A DNA stretch of 64,000 bases from Bog-473 sp963783245 (GTDB lineage Bacteria; Actinomycetota; Acidimicrobiia; Acidimicrobiales; RAAP-2). The notes below the pieces were generated by a model. That model was not told the origin of the DNA. It saw only the letters and a program-made list of their open reading frames with translations, and did no database searches. The stretch is taken from contig CAWAMS010000004.1 in the NCBI GenBank assembly GCA_963783245.1, forward strand, positions 62,001 to 126,000, read 5' to 3'. The translations under genes were made by a program, and so were the position numbers. Below are positions 56,263 through 64,000 of this stretch, piece after piece; the stretch's first letter is position 1, and every line of letters begins with the position of its first letter.

Positions 56263-57057
56263 GTGCACTCCTCGGAGCAAATTCGCTACGAAGTCGACGG
56301 TCAGGTCGCCCTTGTCACGATCGATCGTCCCGACTGCCTCAACGCGTTGGACGATGCTGCCTACGCGAGGTTGTGGGAGCTTCTCCATGCGTTCCAAGCA
56401 GACCCGCTGTTGCGCGTTGCGATCGTGACCGGGGCGGGAGGGCGCGCCTTCTCAGTCGGCTCTGATATGCGCCAATCCTTCTGGCATCGCGGACCCGGCG
56501 AGACCATGAGCGTGACGGAGTCGGCCGAACCCCCTGCTATCGGAAAGCCGGTGATCGCCGCCATCGACGGGTACTGCGTGGGCGGCGGCCTCGAATGGGC
56601 GCTCCGTTGCGACATCAGGATTGCCACTCCCCGTTCCACCTTCGGACTCCCGGAGCCGCGTTCGGGCACGTTGGCCGGATTCGGACTTCACATGCTGTCG
56701 CGGCTCATTCCGCCGGGTGAAGCGCTGTACATGCAACTCACCGGCACACGTATCGACGCTGCACGCGCCTACCGCTGCTGTCTGGTCCAGGAGCTGGTTG
56801 CTCCCGAGAACCTCCTGGCGCGGGCTCGCGAGATCGCCGACATGGTGCTGGCGTGTTCGCCGATGGCGATCGAGGCGATCACGCAGACCGTGCATTTCGG
56901 CCTCCGCCAGGGTCTGGAGGATTCCTACCGCTTCGTGGCGCCCCTGGCTTCGACCGTGGGGGCGGGCGACGAAGCGAAGGAGGGGCCACGGGCTTTCCTC
57001 GAGAAGCGACCACCGTCGTGGCAACCAACGTCGGTACCCGACAAGCGACGTGGGTAG
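56263..57057 (+). CDS. enoyl-CoA hydratase/isomerase family (crotonase)
   Basis: 264 residues from a GTG. TGAGGRAFSVGSDMRQSFW (loop 1, oxyanion hole), IDGYCVGGGLEWALRCDIRI (loop 2) and TFGLPEPRSGTLAGFGLHML, then a helical C-terminus for trimer assembly. Belongs to the hydratase/isomerase group; the exact reaction cannot be read. Its last codons overlap the next gene by eight bases. Confidence 0.9.
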   Translation: MHSSEQIRYEVDGQVALVTIDRPDCLNALDDAAYARLWELLHAFQADPLLRVAIVTGAGGRAFSVGSDMRQSFWHRGPGETMSVTESAEPPAIGKPVIAAIDGYCVGGGLEWALRCDIRIATPRSTFGLPEPRSGTLAGFGLHMLSRLIPPGEALYMQLTGTRIDAARAYRCCLVQELVAPENLLARAREIADMVLACSPMAIEAITQTVHFGLRQGLEDSYRFVAPLASTVGAGDEAKEGPRAFLEKRPPSWQPTSVPDKRRG

Positions 57058-58099
57058 GCGCACCGTGGTCGCCGGCGACGCGGCCGACGCAGTCCATATC
57101 GTCGTGGCAACAGCGCTGATCCCGGAGCTTGTCGTGGAGCGCTTGCGGGAGGCCGTGGGGGACGGGATGACCGTGTCGTACGCTCCCGTTCCCTGGAGCG
57201 ACACGTTCGCGCCGAGCGCGATCGCACCCGAGTGGGTCGAGCCGCTGGCCCGGGCCCACGTGCTCGTCGGGTTTCCCCAACAGATCAGCGGGTTGGTGGA
57301 GGCCGCTCCCGACCTGCGCTGGGTTCAGTACTACGGCGCTGGCCACGAAGGAGCACCGCTCGACGAACTGCGCGCAGCCGGAATCGGATTGGTCTCGGCC
57401 GCCGGCGCCGGAGCTGACGGCGTCGCCGAGTTCGCCGTGATGGCCATGTTGAGCTTGGCGAGGCGCGCCCCGGAACGCTATGCGGCGCAGCAACGCCGGC
57501 AATGGGAGCGCTTTCCGAGCAGCGAGTTGTCGGGTCGGCGCCTGACCGTCTTGGGGGCGGGGGAGATCGGGACGCGCCTCTGCGCGATGGCAGCTGCGCT
57601 GGGGCTCCACGTGACCTGCGTGCGCAGACGACCCGAGCTGGGATGCCCGCCCGGCGCCCGCCGCGTGGTGGGCGTCCAGGACGCCCTGAGCGTGTTCGGC
57701 GACACTGACGTCCTCATCCTGGCGGCGGCATTGCGCGACGACACGGAGCCGCTGAGTACGAAGGAATTGGACGCGCTCAGGCCCGGTGCCCTGCTGGTCA
57801 ACGTCGGACGCGGGGGACTCATCGACCACGACGCCCTCCTCGCCGCTCTTGCATCGGGCACACTCGGCGGGGCCTGGCTGGATGTGCTGCCCGTGGAGCC
57901 GCTTCCCGGGTCCCACCCGCTCTGGCGTGCCCCCCGCACGGTGATCTCTTCGCACGACGCCACGGCCACTCTCAGCTATCCCCAGAATGTGGCGAGAATG
58001 ACGGCGCGGCACGTCGAACAATGGCTCGAAGGACGGACCCCCACCCACACCGTCCTCCCTCTCGGCCCTCCGCCCGGGGCGCCGGGCGCTGCCCCGTGA
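57050..58099 (+). CDS. D-isomer-specific 2-hydroxyacid dehydrogenase family
   Basis: 349 residues if GTG 57050 is used, overlapping the crotonase stop. NAD loop VLGAGEIGTRLCAMAAALGL, then LRPGALLVNVGRGGLIDHDALLAAL, WLDVLPVEPLPGSHPLWRAP and a terminal SSHDAT with the catalytic His. The Arg usually found near LxxTxxT reads AALRDDTEPL, so the Arg is present. Reduces 2-oxo acids or oxidises D-2-hydroxyacids with NAD(P). Start codon uncertain; a GTG at 57065 is another option. Confidence 0.87.
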   Translation: MGRRTVVAGDAADAVHIVVATALIPELVVERLREAVGDGMTVSYAPVPWSDTFAPSAIAPEWVEPLARAHVLVGFPQQISGLVEAAPDLRWVQYYGAGHEGAPLDELRAAGIGLVSAAGAGADGVAEFAVMAMLSLARRAPERYAAQQRRQWERFPSSELSGRRLTVLGAGEIGTRLCAMAAALGLHVTCVRRRPELGCPPGARRVVGVQDALSVFGDTDVLILAAALRDDTEPLSTKELDALRPGALLVNVGRGGLIDHDALLAALASGTLGGAWLDVLPVEPLPGSHPLWRAPRTVISSHDATATLSYPQNVARMTARHVEQWLEGRTPTHTVLPLGPPPGAPGAAP

Positions 58100-58133
58100 G
58101 ATACTGGCGGCCGCTGCCTGCCGGCTCGCTCGG

Positions 58134-59642
58134 CTAGCTCGGCTCCGCGAGCAACGTTGCGCGCAATTGGCTGCGCTGAATCTGTCCCGTTGCCGCGGTG
58201 CGCGGGAGCGCCGCGACAGAGGCCACCGCGCGCGGGTGCTTGAAGCTGGCCAGGCGCGGCGCCACATGGGCCCGTATGCTCTCGACGCTCGGGGTCGACG
58301 CGCCCTGCTCGAGGACGAGTACAGCGCACACAACCTCACCCCATGTCGCATCGGGTAGGCCGACCACGCCTACCTCGCGCACGCCGGGAAGTCCCTCGAG
58401 CGCCGCTTCGACCTCGCTCGGGGCGATCGTCTCTCCCCCCGAGCGTATTATCTCGCGGCGCCGTCCGGTGATGGTGAGATAGCCCTCGTCGTCCATCTCG
58501 GCCAGGTCGCCTGTCTTGTACCAGCCGTTCTCGAAGACGGCTGCCGTCTCGTCGGGCAGGTCGAAGTAGCCCGACATCACGGTCTCACCGGAGAGGCAGA
58601 GCTCGCCGTCGACGATGGTGGCGTCGAAGCCGGGATTCGGGCGACCGATACTGCCGCTCTTGCGAAAGAGATCGTGGTCGCCGAGGGTCGTGACGATTCC
58701 CATTTCCGTCGAGCCGTAGCTGATGGTGGTCGCGGTGCCCGGCAGCCGGTCCTTGATCTCGCGCAGGAGGTCGTCGCTGACCAGCGAGGTCCCCGTGATC
58801 GCATAACGGATGCTGGAAAGGTCGTGGGCACGCGAGGTCGGGCTCTCGAACATGCGGCGCCATAGCGCCGGTATGCAATAGAGGGTCGAAGGGCGCCACA
58901 GCTCAGCCTGGACCAGCAAACGCTCGCCGGTGGGCTGGCTGACCAGATGGATGGGCCTGAGCAGCGCCCATGCGCAGAGCACCGCATTCCACCCAGCCAT
59001 GTGGAACAGGGGGAAGGGACACAGGTCGCCCCCACCGCCGGGGGCGACAAGCCGCGTGGCCCCACCCAGAGGGACCGCACGCATCCAGCTGGCATAGTGC
59101 GAGAGCACGACACCCTTCGGACGACCGGTGCTGCCGCTGGTCAGGAAGATCACGTGCGCCTGGTCAGGTGCTGGCTCGGGCTGATCCAGGGCGTCCCCCG
59201 ATGCGCTCTCGATGTGCGCGTCGAGATCGAGGCCCGGCGTGACCTTTCCCCCGGCCCCGGTGACGACGAGCGGTAGGTCCATCTCCCGGGCGATGGGGGC
59301 CGCCTGCTCGAGATGCCCGGCATCGATCAGGAGCAGACGCGGCCGCAGGTACGTCATCACGTCGCGGGCCTCTGCAAAGGAAAGGGCCGGATTCAGCGGA
59401 ACGAAGGCAGCGCCCAATCGGGAAGCGGCAAAGAAGACGTCGAGGGACCGCAGCGAGATATCGGTCCATGACGCGAGTCGGTCCCCGGCGACGATACCGT
59501 GGCCGGACAGGGCACGGGCGACTCGGTTCGCGTCGGCGTCGACGTCGGCGAACGAGACCGACTCCTGGTCCAGCGTGGCGGCGATGCTGCGGGGAGAGAG
59601 CTCAGCCGCGCGGCGCAGAATCCGGCCGACGAGAAGGCTCAT
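58134..59642 (-). CDS. AMP-forming acyl-CoA ligase with Gln in place of the catalytic Lys
   Basis: 502 residues. P-loop FLTSGSTGRPKGVVLSH, YGSTEMGIVTTLG, GWYKTGDLAEMDDEGYLTIT and GGETIAPSEVEAALEGLPGV. The C-terminal A10 motif reads RTAATGQIQRSQL, again Gln where Lys is expected, as in the ligase at 54788. Probably an acyl- or aryl-CoA ligase paralogue. Leftward, divergent from the dehydrogenase operon at 60016 across a 373-base AT-richer region; convergent with the hydroxyacid dehydrogenase with 34 bases between. Confidence 0.87.
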   Translation of the reverse strand: MSLLVGRILRRAAELSPRSIAATLDQESVSFADVDADANRVARALSGHGIVAGDRLASWTDISLRSLDVFFAASRLGAAFVPLNPALSFAEARDVMTYLRPRLLLIDAGHLEQAAPIAREMDLPLVVTGAGGKVTPGLDLDAHIESASGDALDQPEPAPDQAHVIFLTSGSTGRPKGVVLSHYASWMRAVPLGGATRLVAPGGGGDLCPFPLFHMAGWNAVLCAWALLRPIHLVSQPTGERLLVQAELWRPSTLYCIPALWRRMFESPTSRAHDLSSIRYAITGTSLVSDDLLREIKDRLPGTATTISYGSTEMGIVTTLGDHDLFRKSGSIGRPNPGFDATIVDGELCLSGETVMSGYFDLPDETAAVFENGWYKTGDLAEMDDEGYLTITGRRREIIRSGGETIAPSEVEAALEGLPGVREVGVVGLPDATWGEVVCAVLVLEQGASTPSVESIRAHVAPRLASFKHPRAVASVAALPRTAATGQIQRSQLRATLLAEPS

Positions 59643-60015
59643 CGGCGCTGGACGCAGTGACCGCGGCCGAGGCTCTCGGTCTTCACACGTCCCCCTTCAC
59701 GGCAGCGTCGCCAGCATCACGGAACCGACACATTGCGCCTCTCCGTGTGTCTATAACTATTATAAGCACGCGACATTTTTTGCAGTGGCGAGGGCGGCGG
59801 GGCGAGAGGGTGCCGTGGGGAAGCGGCGGGGGAAAAGCGGGAATGCACCACTGGACAGCCCTCCCGAAGCCCCTGATCGGCGGTGTTGTGATCGTCAGCC
59901 CTCTCTTTAAGGGTGCTATCATTTAAAGCATAACTTTTGGATGATCGACGTGGAGAGGTACCTGTCGGCGACGGTTTGACGGGAAGCGACATTCAACCGA
60001 GTAAGAGGAAATCCC
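59643..60015. promoter_or_regulatory. AT-rich divergent control region with two inverted repeats
   Basis: Locally AT-rich compared with the rest. A perfect palindrome TATAA-CTA-TTATA (59752-59764) contains, on the minus strand, a consensus TATAAT -10 (59759-59764) for the leftward ligase. A second repeat CTTTAA-N12-TTAAAG (59915-59938) lies in front of the rightward dehydrogenase operon and overlaps a possible TTTAAG/CATAAC promoter (59916-59921 and 59939-59944, 17-base spacer). Likely operator sites for an unidentified regulator. No gene is present. Confidence 0.5.
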
Positions 60016-61188
60016 TTGGACTACGAGTTCGGCGAGGAAGGTAATCGGCTTCGGTCCCTCCTGCGGGAACTGATCCATGAGCGGATCCCCCCCGGGTTCC
60101 TGGGCGCGTTCACCGATGACCCTGAAGACCTGGCGATCACCCAGCGCTTCTGCAAGGAGTTGGCGGCCAAAGGGCTGCTGACGTTGTCCTGGCCCAAAGA
60201 GTTCGGTGGCCAGGACGGCTCGTTATGGGACCAGACCGTTGTGCGTGAAGAGATGTGGGCCCATCACGAGCCCCGGGGCGCCCAGTACATGGGCCTCAAT
60301 TGGGTGGGTCCTTCGATCATGGAGTATGGGACCGAGCACCAAAAGGCGTTCCACCTGCCTCCGATCGCCGCTGGTGAGCGCATCTGGTGTCAAGGTTTCA
60401 GTGAGCCCGACGCCGGATCCGACCTGTTCGCCCTCTCGACCCGCGCCGTCAGGGAGGTCGAGGGTTGGCGCATCTCGGGCCAAAAGATCTGGACGTCGTA
60501 CGCCGAGATGGCGGACTATTGCTTCTTGGCCGCCCGGGTGCCCGAAGCCGACGACGATGCCGGTGGCATCACCATCTTCTTGATCCCGATGGACCGGGAA
60601 GGCATAGAGGTGCGTCCCATCAAGTCCATGCTCGGGCCACATCACCTGAACGAGTGTTTCTTCGACAACGTCTGGGCCTCGCCCGACGAGATCCTGGGCG
60701 GACTCGGCGGAGGCTCCAAGGTGATCCGCCGCACACTGTCCTACGAACGCGTGGGCATCGCCCGTTATGCCCGGTGTGACCGGTTGCTGTCGTTGTTGTC
60801 CCGTGCGCTCGAGGGGGAGTGGGACACCCTTCCCCCTGCGCTCCGCTCCCGTTGGAACAAGGCGCTGATAAAAGTCCGCACGGCCCGGCTCCTGGCCTAC
60901 CGCTGTGTGGCAGCCCAGGTTCGGGGAGATGCCAACTCGAACACCCTGGCCAGCGTGGCCCGGGTCGCCGTCACCCAGTGTGATCAAGAGGTCGCAGAGA
61001 CGTTGATGCAGGTGCTGGGTCATCGCACGCTGGAGGGGGCGGCGGCCGGCGCGCCGTTCCACGGTGCGATGGAGGACCACTGGCGCTACGCCCAGGCTTC
61101 GACCGTGGCGGCGGGAGCGATCGAGGTCCAGCGTGAAACCGTTGCCCGTTCGGTATTGGGGAGGGCCAGTGGACCTCGCGCTTCCTGA
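60016..61188 (+). CDS. acyl-CoA dehydrogenase (FadE-type), alpha-like
   Basis: 390 residues from a TTG, preceded by AAGAGGAA. FSEPDAGSDLFALSTRA and WRISGQKIWTSYAEMADY (middle domain), C-terminal AGAIEVQRETVARSVLG in the place where most members read GTNEIQRN. The Gly-Thr-Asn part is lost, so flavin or substrate contacts differ from the dehydrogenase at 41429. Its stop overlaps the start of the next dehydrogenase, the usual pattern for alpha2beta2 FadE pairs in steroid-type pathways. Confidence 0.9.
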   Translation: MDYEFGEEGNRLRSLLRELIHERIPPGFLGAFTDDPEDLAITQRFCKELAAKGLLTLSWPKEFGGQDGSLWDQTVVREEMWAHHEPRGAQYMGLNWVGPSIMEYGTEHQKAFHLPPIAAGERIWCQGFSEPDAGSDLFALSTRAVREVEGWRISGQKIWTSYAEMADYCFLAARVPEADDDAGGITIFLIPMDREGIEVRPIKSMLGPHHLNECFFDNVWASPDEILGGLGGGSKVIRRTLSYERVGIARYARCDRLLSLLSRALEGEWDTLPPALRSRWNKALIKVRTARLLAYRCVAAQVRGDANSNTLASVARVAVTQCDQEVAETLMQVLGHRTLEGAAAGAPFHGAMEDHWRYAQASTVAAGAIEVQRETVARSVLGRASGPRAS

Positions 61189-62128
61189 GGTGGCCGGGCA
61201 GTTCGCCGACGCGGCCGAGCGGGCCTTTGCCGATGCCGGGGGGCTCGACGTGGCGCGTCGCGCCGAACTCGACCCCGCTCTGCGCATGAGCGAGATCAAG
61301 GTCGTCCTCGACACGCTCGGTGTGCCCGACCTTGACCCGCGAACCGACCTGGACTCCTCTGTGATGGCAGCGGAATTGGTGCGAGTGGCCGGTCGCTCCA
61401 TCCTCCCGTTCCCCGTGGTTGCCTATGTTGCCGCCCGGCCCGAGGATGGCCTGCCCGTGAGCTTCGCCTCGTCGCTCCCGCTCCGCGTCGACCACGGCGA
61501 CCTTTTCGGCAAGTGGGTGCTCCACGACCTCGGCGGCACGGCGTGTGAGGCGGCGCCCGCTGCGGCGCGCCTCGACAGCCGGTTGGCTCCCTTCGTCACG
61601 AACATGACGTGCGACGCAGACCTCGGAGCGAGCCCTGCGGGTGAGATCGAGTTGCTCTGTGTCCTGTGGGCCTCGTACCTGCTCGGGGCGAGCGAGTACG
61701 CCCTCGAACTGGCTGTCGACCATGTGAAGGGCAGGGTCCAGTTCGGCCGGCCACTCGCAGATCTGCAGTCCGTCCGTTTCCAGGTGGCGGACGCCACCGT
61801 GGCCGTCGACGGACTGCGAGAGCTCATCCGTTTCAGCCTGTGGCGCTTGTCCACGGACCCGCACCATGCGCGCAGCGACGCGTTGGCCGCGCGCCTGCAG
61901 GCGCAGGAGGTGGCCCAGCCCGTCTTGCGCCTGGCCCAACAACTCCATGGTGCGGCCGGCATGTGCGACGAGTACGACATCTCATTCCTCGTGCGCCATG
62001 TGCAACCGGCCATGCGTCTCCCGATCGACTCCGATGCCCTGTCCGACGTCTTGTTCGACAGCATCACTGCCGACGGCTTCGCCACCCTCTACCCACTGCG
62101 GGCCGCGGACGTCGTCGGGCCGGACTGA
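61169..62128 (+). CDS. degenerate acyl-CoA dehydrogenase partner (beta-like)
   Basis: 319 residues from GTG 61169, inside the end of the upstream gene. The C-terminal dehydrogenase domain is recognisable: VDHVKGRVQFGRPLADLQSV, LAQQLHGAAGMCDEYDISFL, and VRHVQPAMRLPIDSDALSDV. The N-terminal part is shorter and lacks the SEPxxGSD motif. Length and motifs resemble the non-canonical partner of heteromeric FadE enzymes; it may mainly shape the substrate site. Downstream SDR starts 10 bases after its stop. Confidence 0.85.
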   Translation: MDLALPEVAGQFADAAERAFADAGGLDVARRAELDPALRMSEIKVVLDTLGVPDLDPRTDLDSSVMAAELVRVAGRSILPFPVVAYVAARPEDGLPVSFASSLPLRVDHGDLFGKWVLHDLGGTACEAAPAAARLDSRLAPFVTNMTCDADLGASPAGEIELLCVLWASYLLGASEYALELAVDHVKGRVQFGRPLADLQSVRFQVADATVAVDGLRELIRFSLWRLSTDPHHARSDALAARLQAQEVAQPVLRLAQQLHGAAGMCDEYDISFLVRHVQPAMRLPIDSDALSDVLFDSITADGFATLYPLRAADVVGPD

Positions 62129-62138
62129 CAGCGCCGGA

Positions 62139-62972
62139 ATGGTCGAAGAATCGACGCCGGAATCGCTCGCCGTCCCACCGACGCGTCTCGACGGACGGAC
62201 GGCACTCATCACCGGCGGGGGACGGGGAATAGGGCGGGTGCTGGCACTCGTCTTCGCAGGCGCCGGGGCGAATGTCGTCGTGGCCTCGCGCAGTGCGGAC
62301 CAGGTGGGCGCGGTCCAAAAAGAGGTGGCGGCGCTGGGAGCCCATGGCTTGGGTCTCGTGGCGGACGTGAGCGATCCGCACCAGGTACGGTCGATGGCGG
62401 CATCGGCGCTGGACGAGTTCGGTCGTGTCGACATTCTGGTGAACAACGCCGGGAATCTCATCTACAAACCCTTGGTACCCCTGCCCGGCTCCACCATGCA
62501 AGGCAGGTGGACGAGCCAGGGCCCGGTGTCCGACGAGGAGTGGTTCGGCACCCTCAACACACATGTGAGTGCGAGCTTCTTCGCGCTTCGCGAGCTGGTG
62601 CCGGGCATGCTCGAGAATCGATGGGGCCGCGTCCTCAACATCACCAGTGCCGCGCGGTCGCGCGTCGTGCCGTTTTGCGCGCCCTACGAAATGGCCAAGG
62701 GTGCCCTGGCGGCACTGACCCGGAGCCTGGCCCACGAATGGGCGGGGTACCAGGTCACGGTCAACTCGATCGCGCCGGGACAGTTTCACACCACCATGTC
62801 CGCCGACCTGCACGAGATCCCGAAATCGAGGGAATGGATGATGAAGCGGATCCCCATGCACCGTGACGGCGCGTTCTCCGAACTGGGTGCTCTGGCGCTC
62901 TACCTGGTGAGTGATGCGGCGGCCTTCGTCACCGGCCAGGAGATCTTCATCGATGGGGGCGAGTCCCTGTAG
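62139..62972 (+). CDS. short-chain dehydrogenase/reductase
   Basis: 277 residues from ATG 62139. TGGGRGIGRVLALVFAGAGA, VNNAGN, catalytic Ser in NITSAARSRVVPF and YEMAK (Tyr/Lys), ending VTGQEIFIDGGESL. A 30-residue insert after NNAGN (KPLVPLPGSTMQGRWTSQG) lies near the active site. Probably the hydroxyacyl dehydrogenase step after the dehydrogenase pair. Last gene of the three-gene operon. Confidence 0.9.
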   Translation: MVEESTPESLAVPPTRLDGRTALITGGGRGIGRVLALVFAGAGANVVVASRSADQVGAVQKEVAALGAHGLGLVADVSDPHQVRSMAASALDEFGRVDILVNNAGNLIYKPLVPLPGSTMQGRWTSQGPVSDEEWFGTLNTHVSASFFALRELVPGMLENRWGRVLNITSAARSRVVPFCAPYEMAKGALAALTRSLAHEWAGYQVTVNSIAPGQFHTTMSADLHEIPKSREWMMKRIPMHRDGAFSELGALALYLVSDAAAFVTGQEIFIDGGESL

Positions 62973-63017
62973 CGGCGGCGACCGTGGTGGTCTGCTCCTG
63001 TTGCAAAGGTAGAGGTA

Positions 63018-63033
63018 CTCCATCAAGATGGAG
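63018..63033 (+). promoter_or_regulatory. short palindrome CTCCATC-AA-GATGGAG
   Basis: A perfect 7-bp inverted repeat with a 2-base centre lies 45 bases after the SDR stop. The tiny loop argues against a terminator and the site could be an operator. There is no T-run. Function unknown. Confidence 0.3.
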
Positions 63034-63140
63034 CCAGCGTTGCCTGCGTGGTGGCTGCGGTGGATGTGCCGCCACCGGCGTGGGGCAGATGGGCGCAGAC
63101 GCGTGGATGGGGGTGGCAAGCGTGACCGAACCGATTTGCG

Positions 63141-63196
63141 GTGATCGACGTCGACACCCATGTGACCGATCCACCCGACCTCCGGGCCAGCCGAAG
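63141..63196 (+). pseudogene. N-terminal fragment of an amidohydrolase-2 gene
   Basis: From GTG 63141 the frame reads VIDVDTHVTDPPDLRASR, a near-exact match to the opening of amidohydrolase-2 family enzymes (compare ISVDDHVVEPP at 46864). After about 18 codons the reading loses all family character and runs into the P450 start. Most of the gene has been deleted, leaving its first strand and metal motif. Confidence 0.55.
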
Positions 63197-63234
63197 CTGC
63201 TCGAAGGGGTCATCGGGGCCACAGGGGGAATCAG

Positions 63235-64000
63235 ATGAAGAGTTCGGGCACGACGCCCGTCGTCAATGCCAGCTTCCACGAGGACGGGTTCAACCAGGAC
63301 CCGTTCCCTACGCTCGAGGAGATTCGACGCGCCGGTCCGATCGTGTACAACGAGCTCTTGGACCGTTGGATGGTGACGGCGTACCCGCTCGTCTCACGCG
63401 TCCTGGGCGACAGCGGTCACTACGCGCAGGGCGCCAGTGACGCCTTCGTCGACTTCTTCGGCGGGACGACCATGGAGACCATCGACGAGCCTGAACGGCA
63501 TAACGCGATGCGTGGAATTTGGGCTGCAGATTTCCAGCGCGGCAATCTCGAAAGCGCGCCGAGATCTGGTCGAGCGGGTGGTGGCCGATCAGCTCGACCC
63601 GTTTGTCGATCGTCTTCGTTCGGGCGAGACGGTTGAAGCCGTGGCGGAACTCACCCGCAGTATCCCGACCCTGGTCATCGCAAACATGCTCGGCATCGAC
63701 ACGGCGATGTTCGCGCAGTTCAGCGCCTGGAGCGATGCCATGGGCGCCACGACCGAGGGAGCCCTCGACCCGACCGAGAGGGGCATGGAGACCGTCATGG
63801 CCGGGCGTCGGGCCACGGCGGAGCTCAACGCTTACATCGCTGAGCAGGTGAACGAGCGTCGGAGGAACCCGAGTGACGACCTCATCGGGAAGATGGTGGC
63901 CGCACCGTTCGCCAAGACCGCAATGAGCGAGAAGGAGATCATCGCCAGCAACACGCAGCTGGTGTTCGCCGGCAACGAGACAACCGCCAAACTGATGGCG
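63235..64000 (+). pseudogene. cytochrome P450, frameshifted and cut by the window end
   Basis: ATG 63235 with AGGGGGAA upstream. First frame holds NQDPFPTLEEIRRAGPIVYN and VDFFGGTTMETIDEPERHNA (substrate-site region), up to FQRGNLES. At about 63551-63560, in a GCGCGC run, the frame shifts; the continuation DLVERVVADQLDPFVDRLRS, then SIPTLVIANMLGIDTAMFAQ, and I-helix QLVFAGNETTAKLMA runs off the end. Adding one GC pair or removing one base repairs it. The heme-binding Cys is beyond the window. Third P450 of the block; the frameshift may be a sequencing error. Confidence 0.72.

Noticed and set aside
1..64000. CRISPR, tRNA, rRNA, insertion sequences, phage genes
   Set aside because: Read through for direct repeats, cloverleaf-type sequence and transposase or integrase motifs; none was convincing.

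Overview
The window is high-GC DNA with actinobacterial traits: mycofactocin-coupled-type SDRs, an F420-type LLM oxidoreductase, a mycothiol-type DinB-fold protein, many GTG starts and probable leaderless promoters. A soil or aquatic actinobacterium, possibly of the class Acidimicrobiia, fits best; that is an inference from gene content, not from a marker gene. I found no rRNA, tRNA, CRISPR array, insertion sequence or phage gene.

Layout. (1) 0-6.3 kb: a frameshifted alpha/beta hydrolase, then a PadR regulator with a MacB/FtsX-type ABC exporter. The exporter has two near-identical ATPase genes, the first broken by a one-base deletion. The same palindrome overlaps the promoters in front of padR and in front of the second ATPase. 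(2) 6.3-13 kb: membrane redox genes: a small four-helix protein with two His-x13-His pairs, a DoxX-Tat-Rieske fusion, a secreted double propeller protein, and on the opposite strand a cytochrome b with an extra C-terminal extracytoplasmic domain. No c-type cytochrome is present. (3) 13-20 kb: mixed genes: a YfhO-like membrane protein (frameshifted), an orphan branched-chain-type substrate-binding protein with a hairpin leader, an aldo/keto reductase (frameshifted) and a PIG-L deacetylase. (4) 20-64 kb: a dense catabolic block. It holds three P450s, four CaiB-type CoA-transferase genes (two of them double length, six domains in all), three AMP-forming acyl-CoA ligases, two pairs of acyl-CoA dehydrogenases, two crotonases, five SDRs (two of the mycofactocin-coupled type), an LLM flavoenzyme, a thioesterase, an amidohydrolase, a D-2-hydroxyacid dehydrogenase, and small ring-chemistry folds (SRPBCC, SnoaL x2, VOC, cupin). 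It also has a Liv-type ABC importer with a fused LivH-LivM permease and a second substrate-binding protein.

How they fit together: the catabolic block reads as uptake of a carboxylic acid, activation to a CoA thioester by ligases or CoA transferases, alpha,beta-dehydrogenation by paired acyl-CoA dehydrogenases, hydration, SDR oxidation, and P450 or flavin hydroxylation. Paired acyl-CoA dehydrogenases plus P450s are typical of steroid, terpenoid or alicyclic acid catabolism, but the substrate cannot be read from the sequence. No transcription factor is visible in this block.

Seven otherwise conserved genes are interrupted by single small frameshifts, several in short G/C or CG runs. Uncorrected sequencing indels are a serious possibility, so those genes may be intact in the organism.
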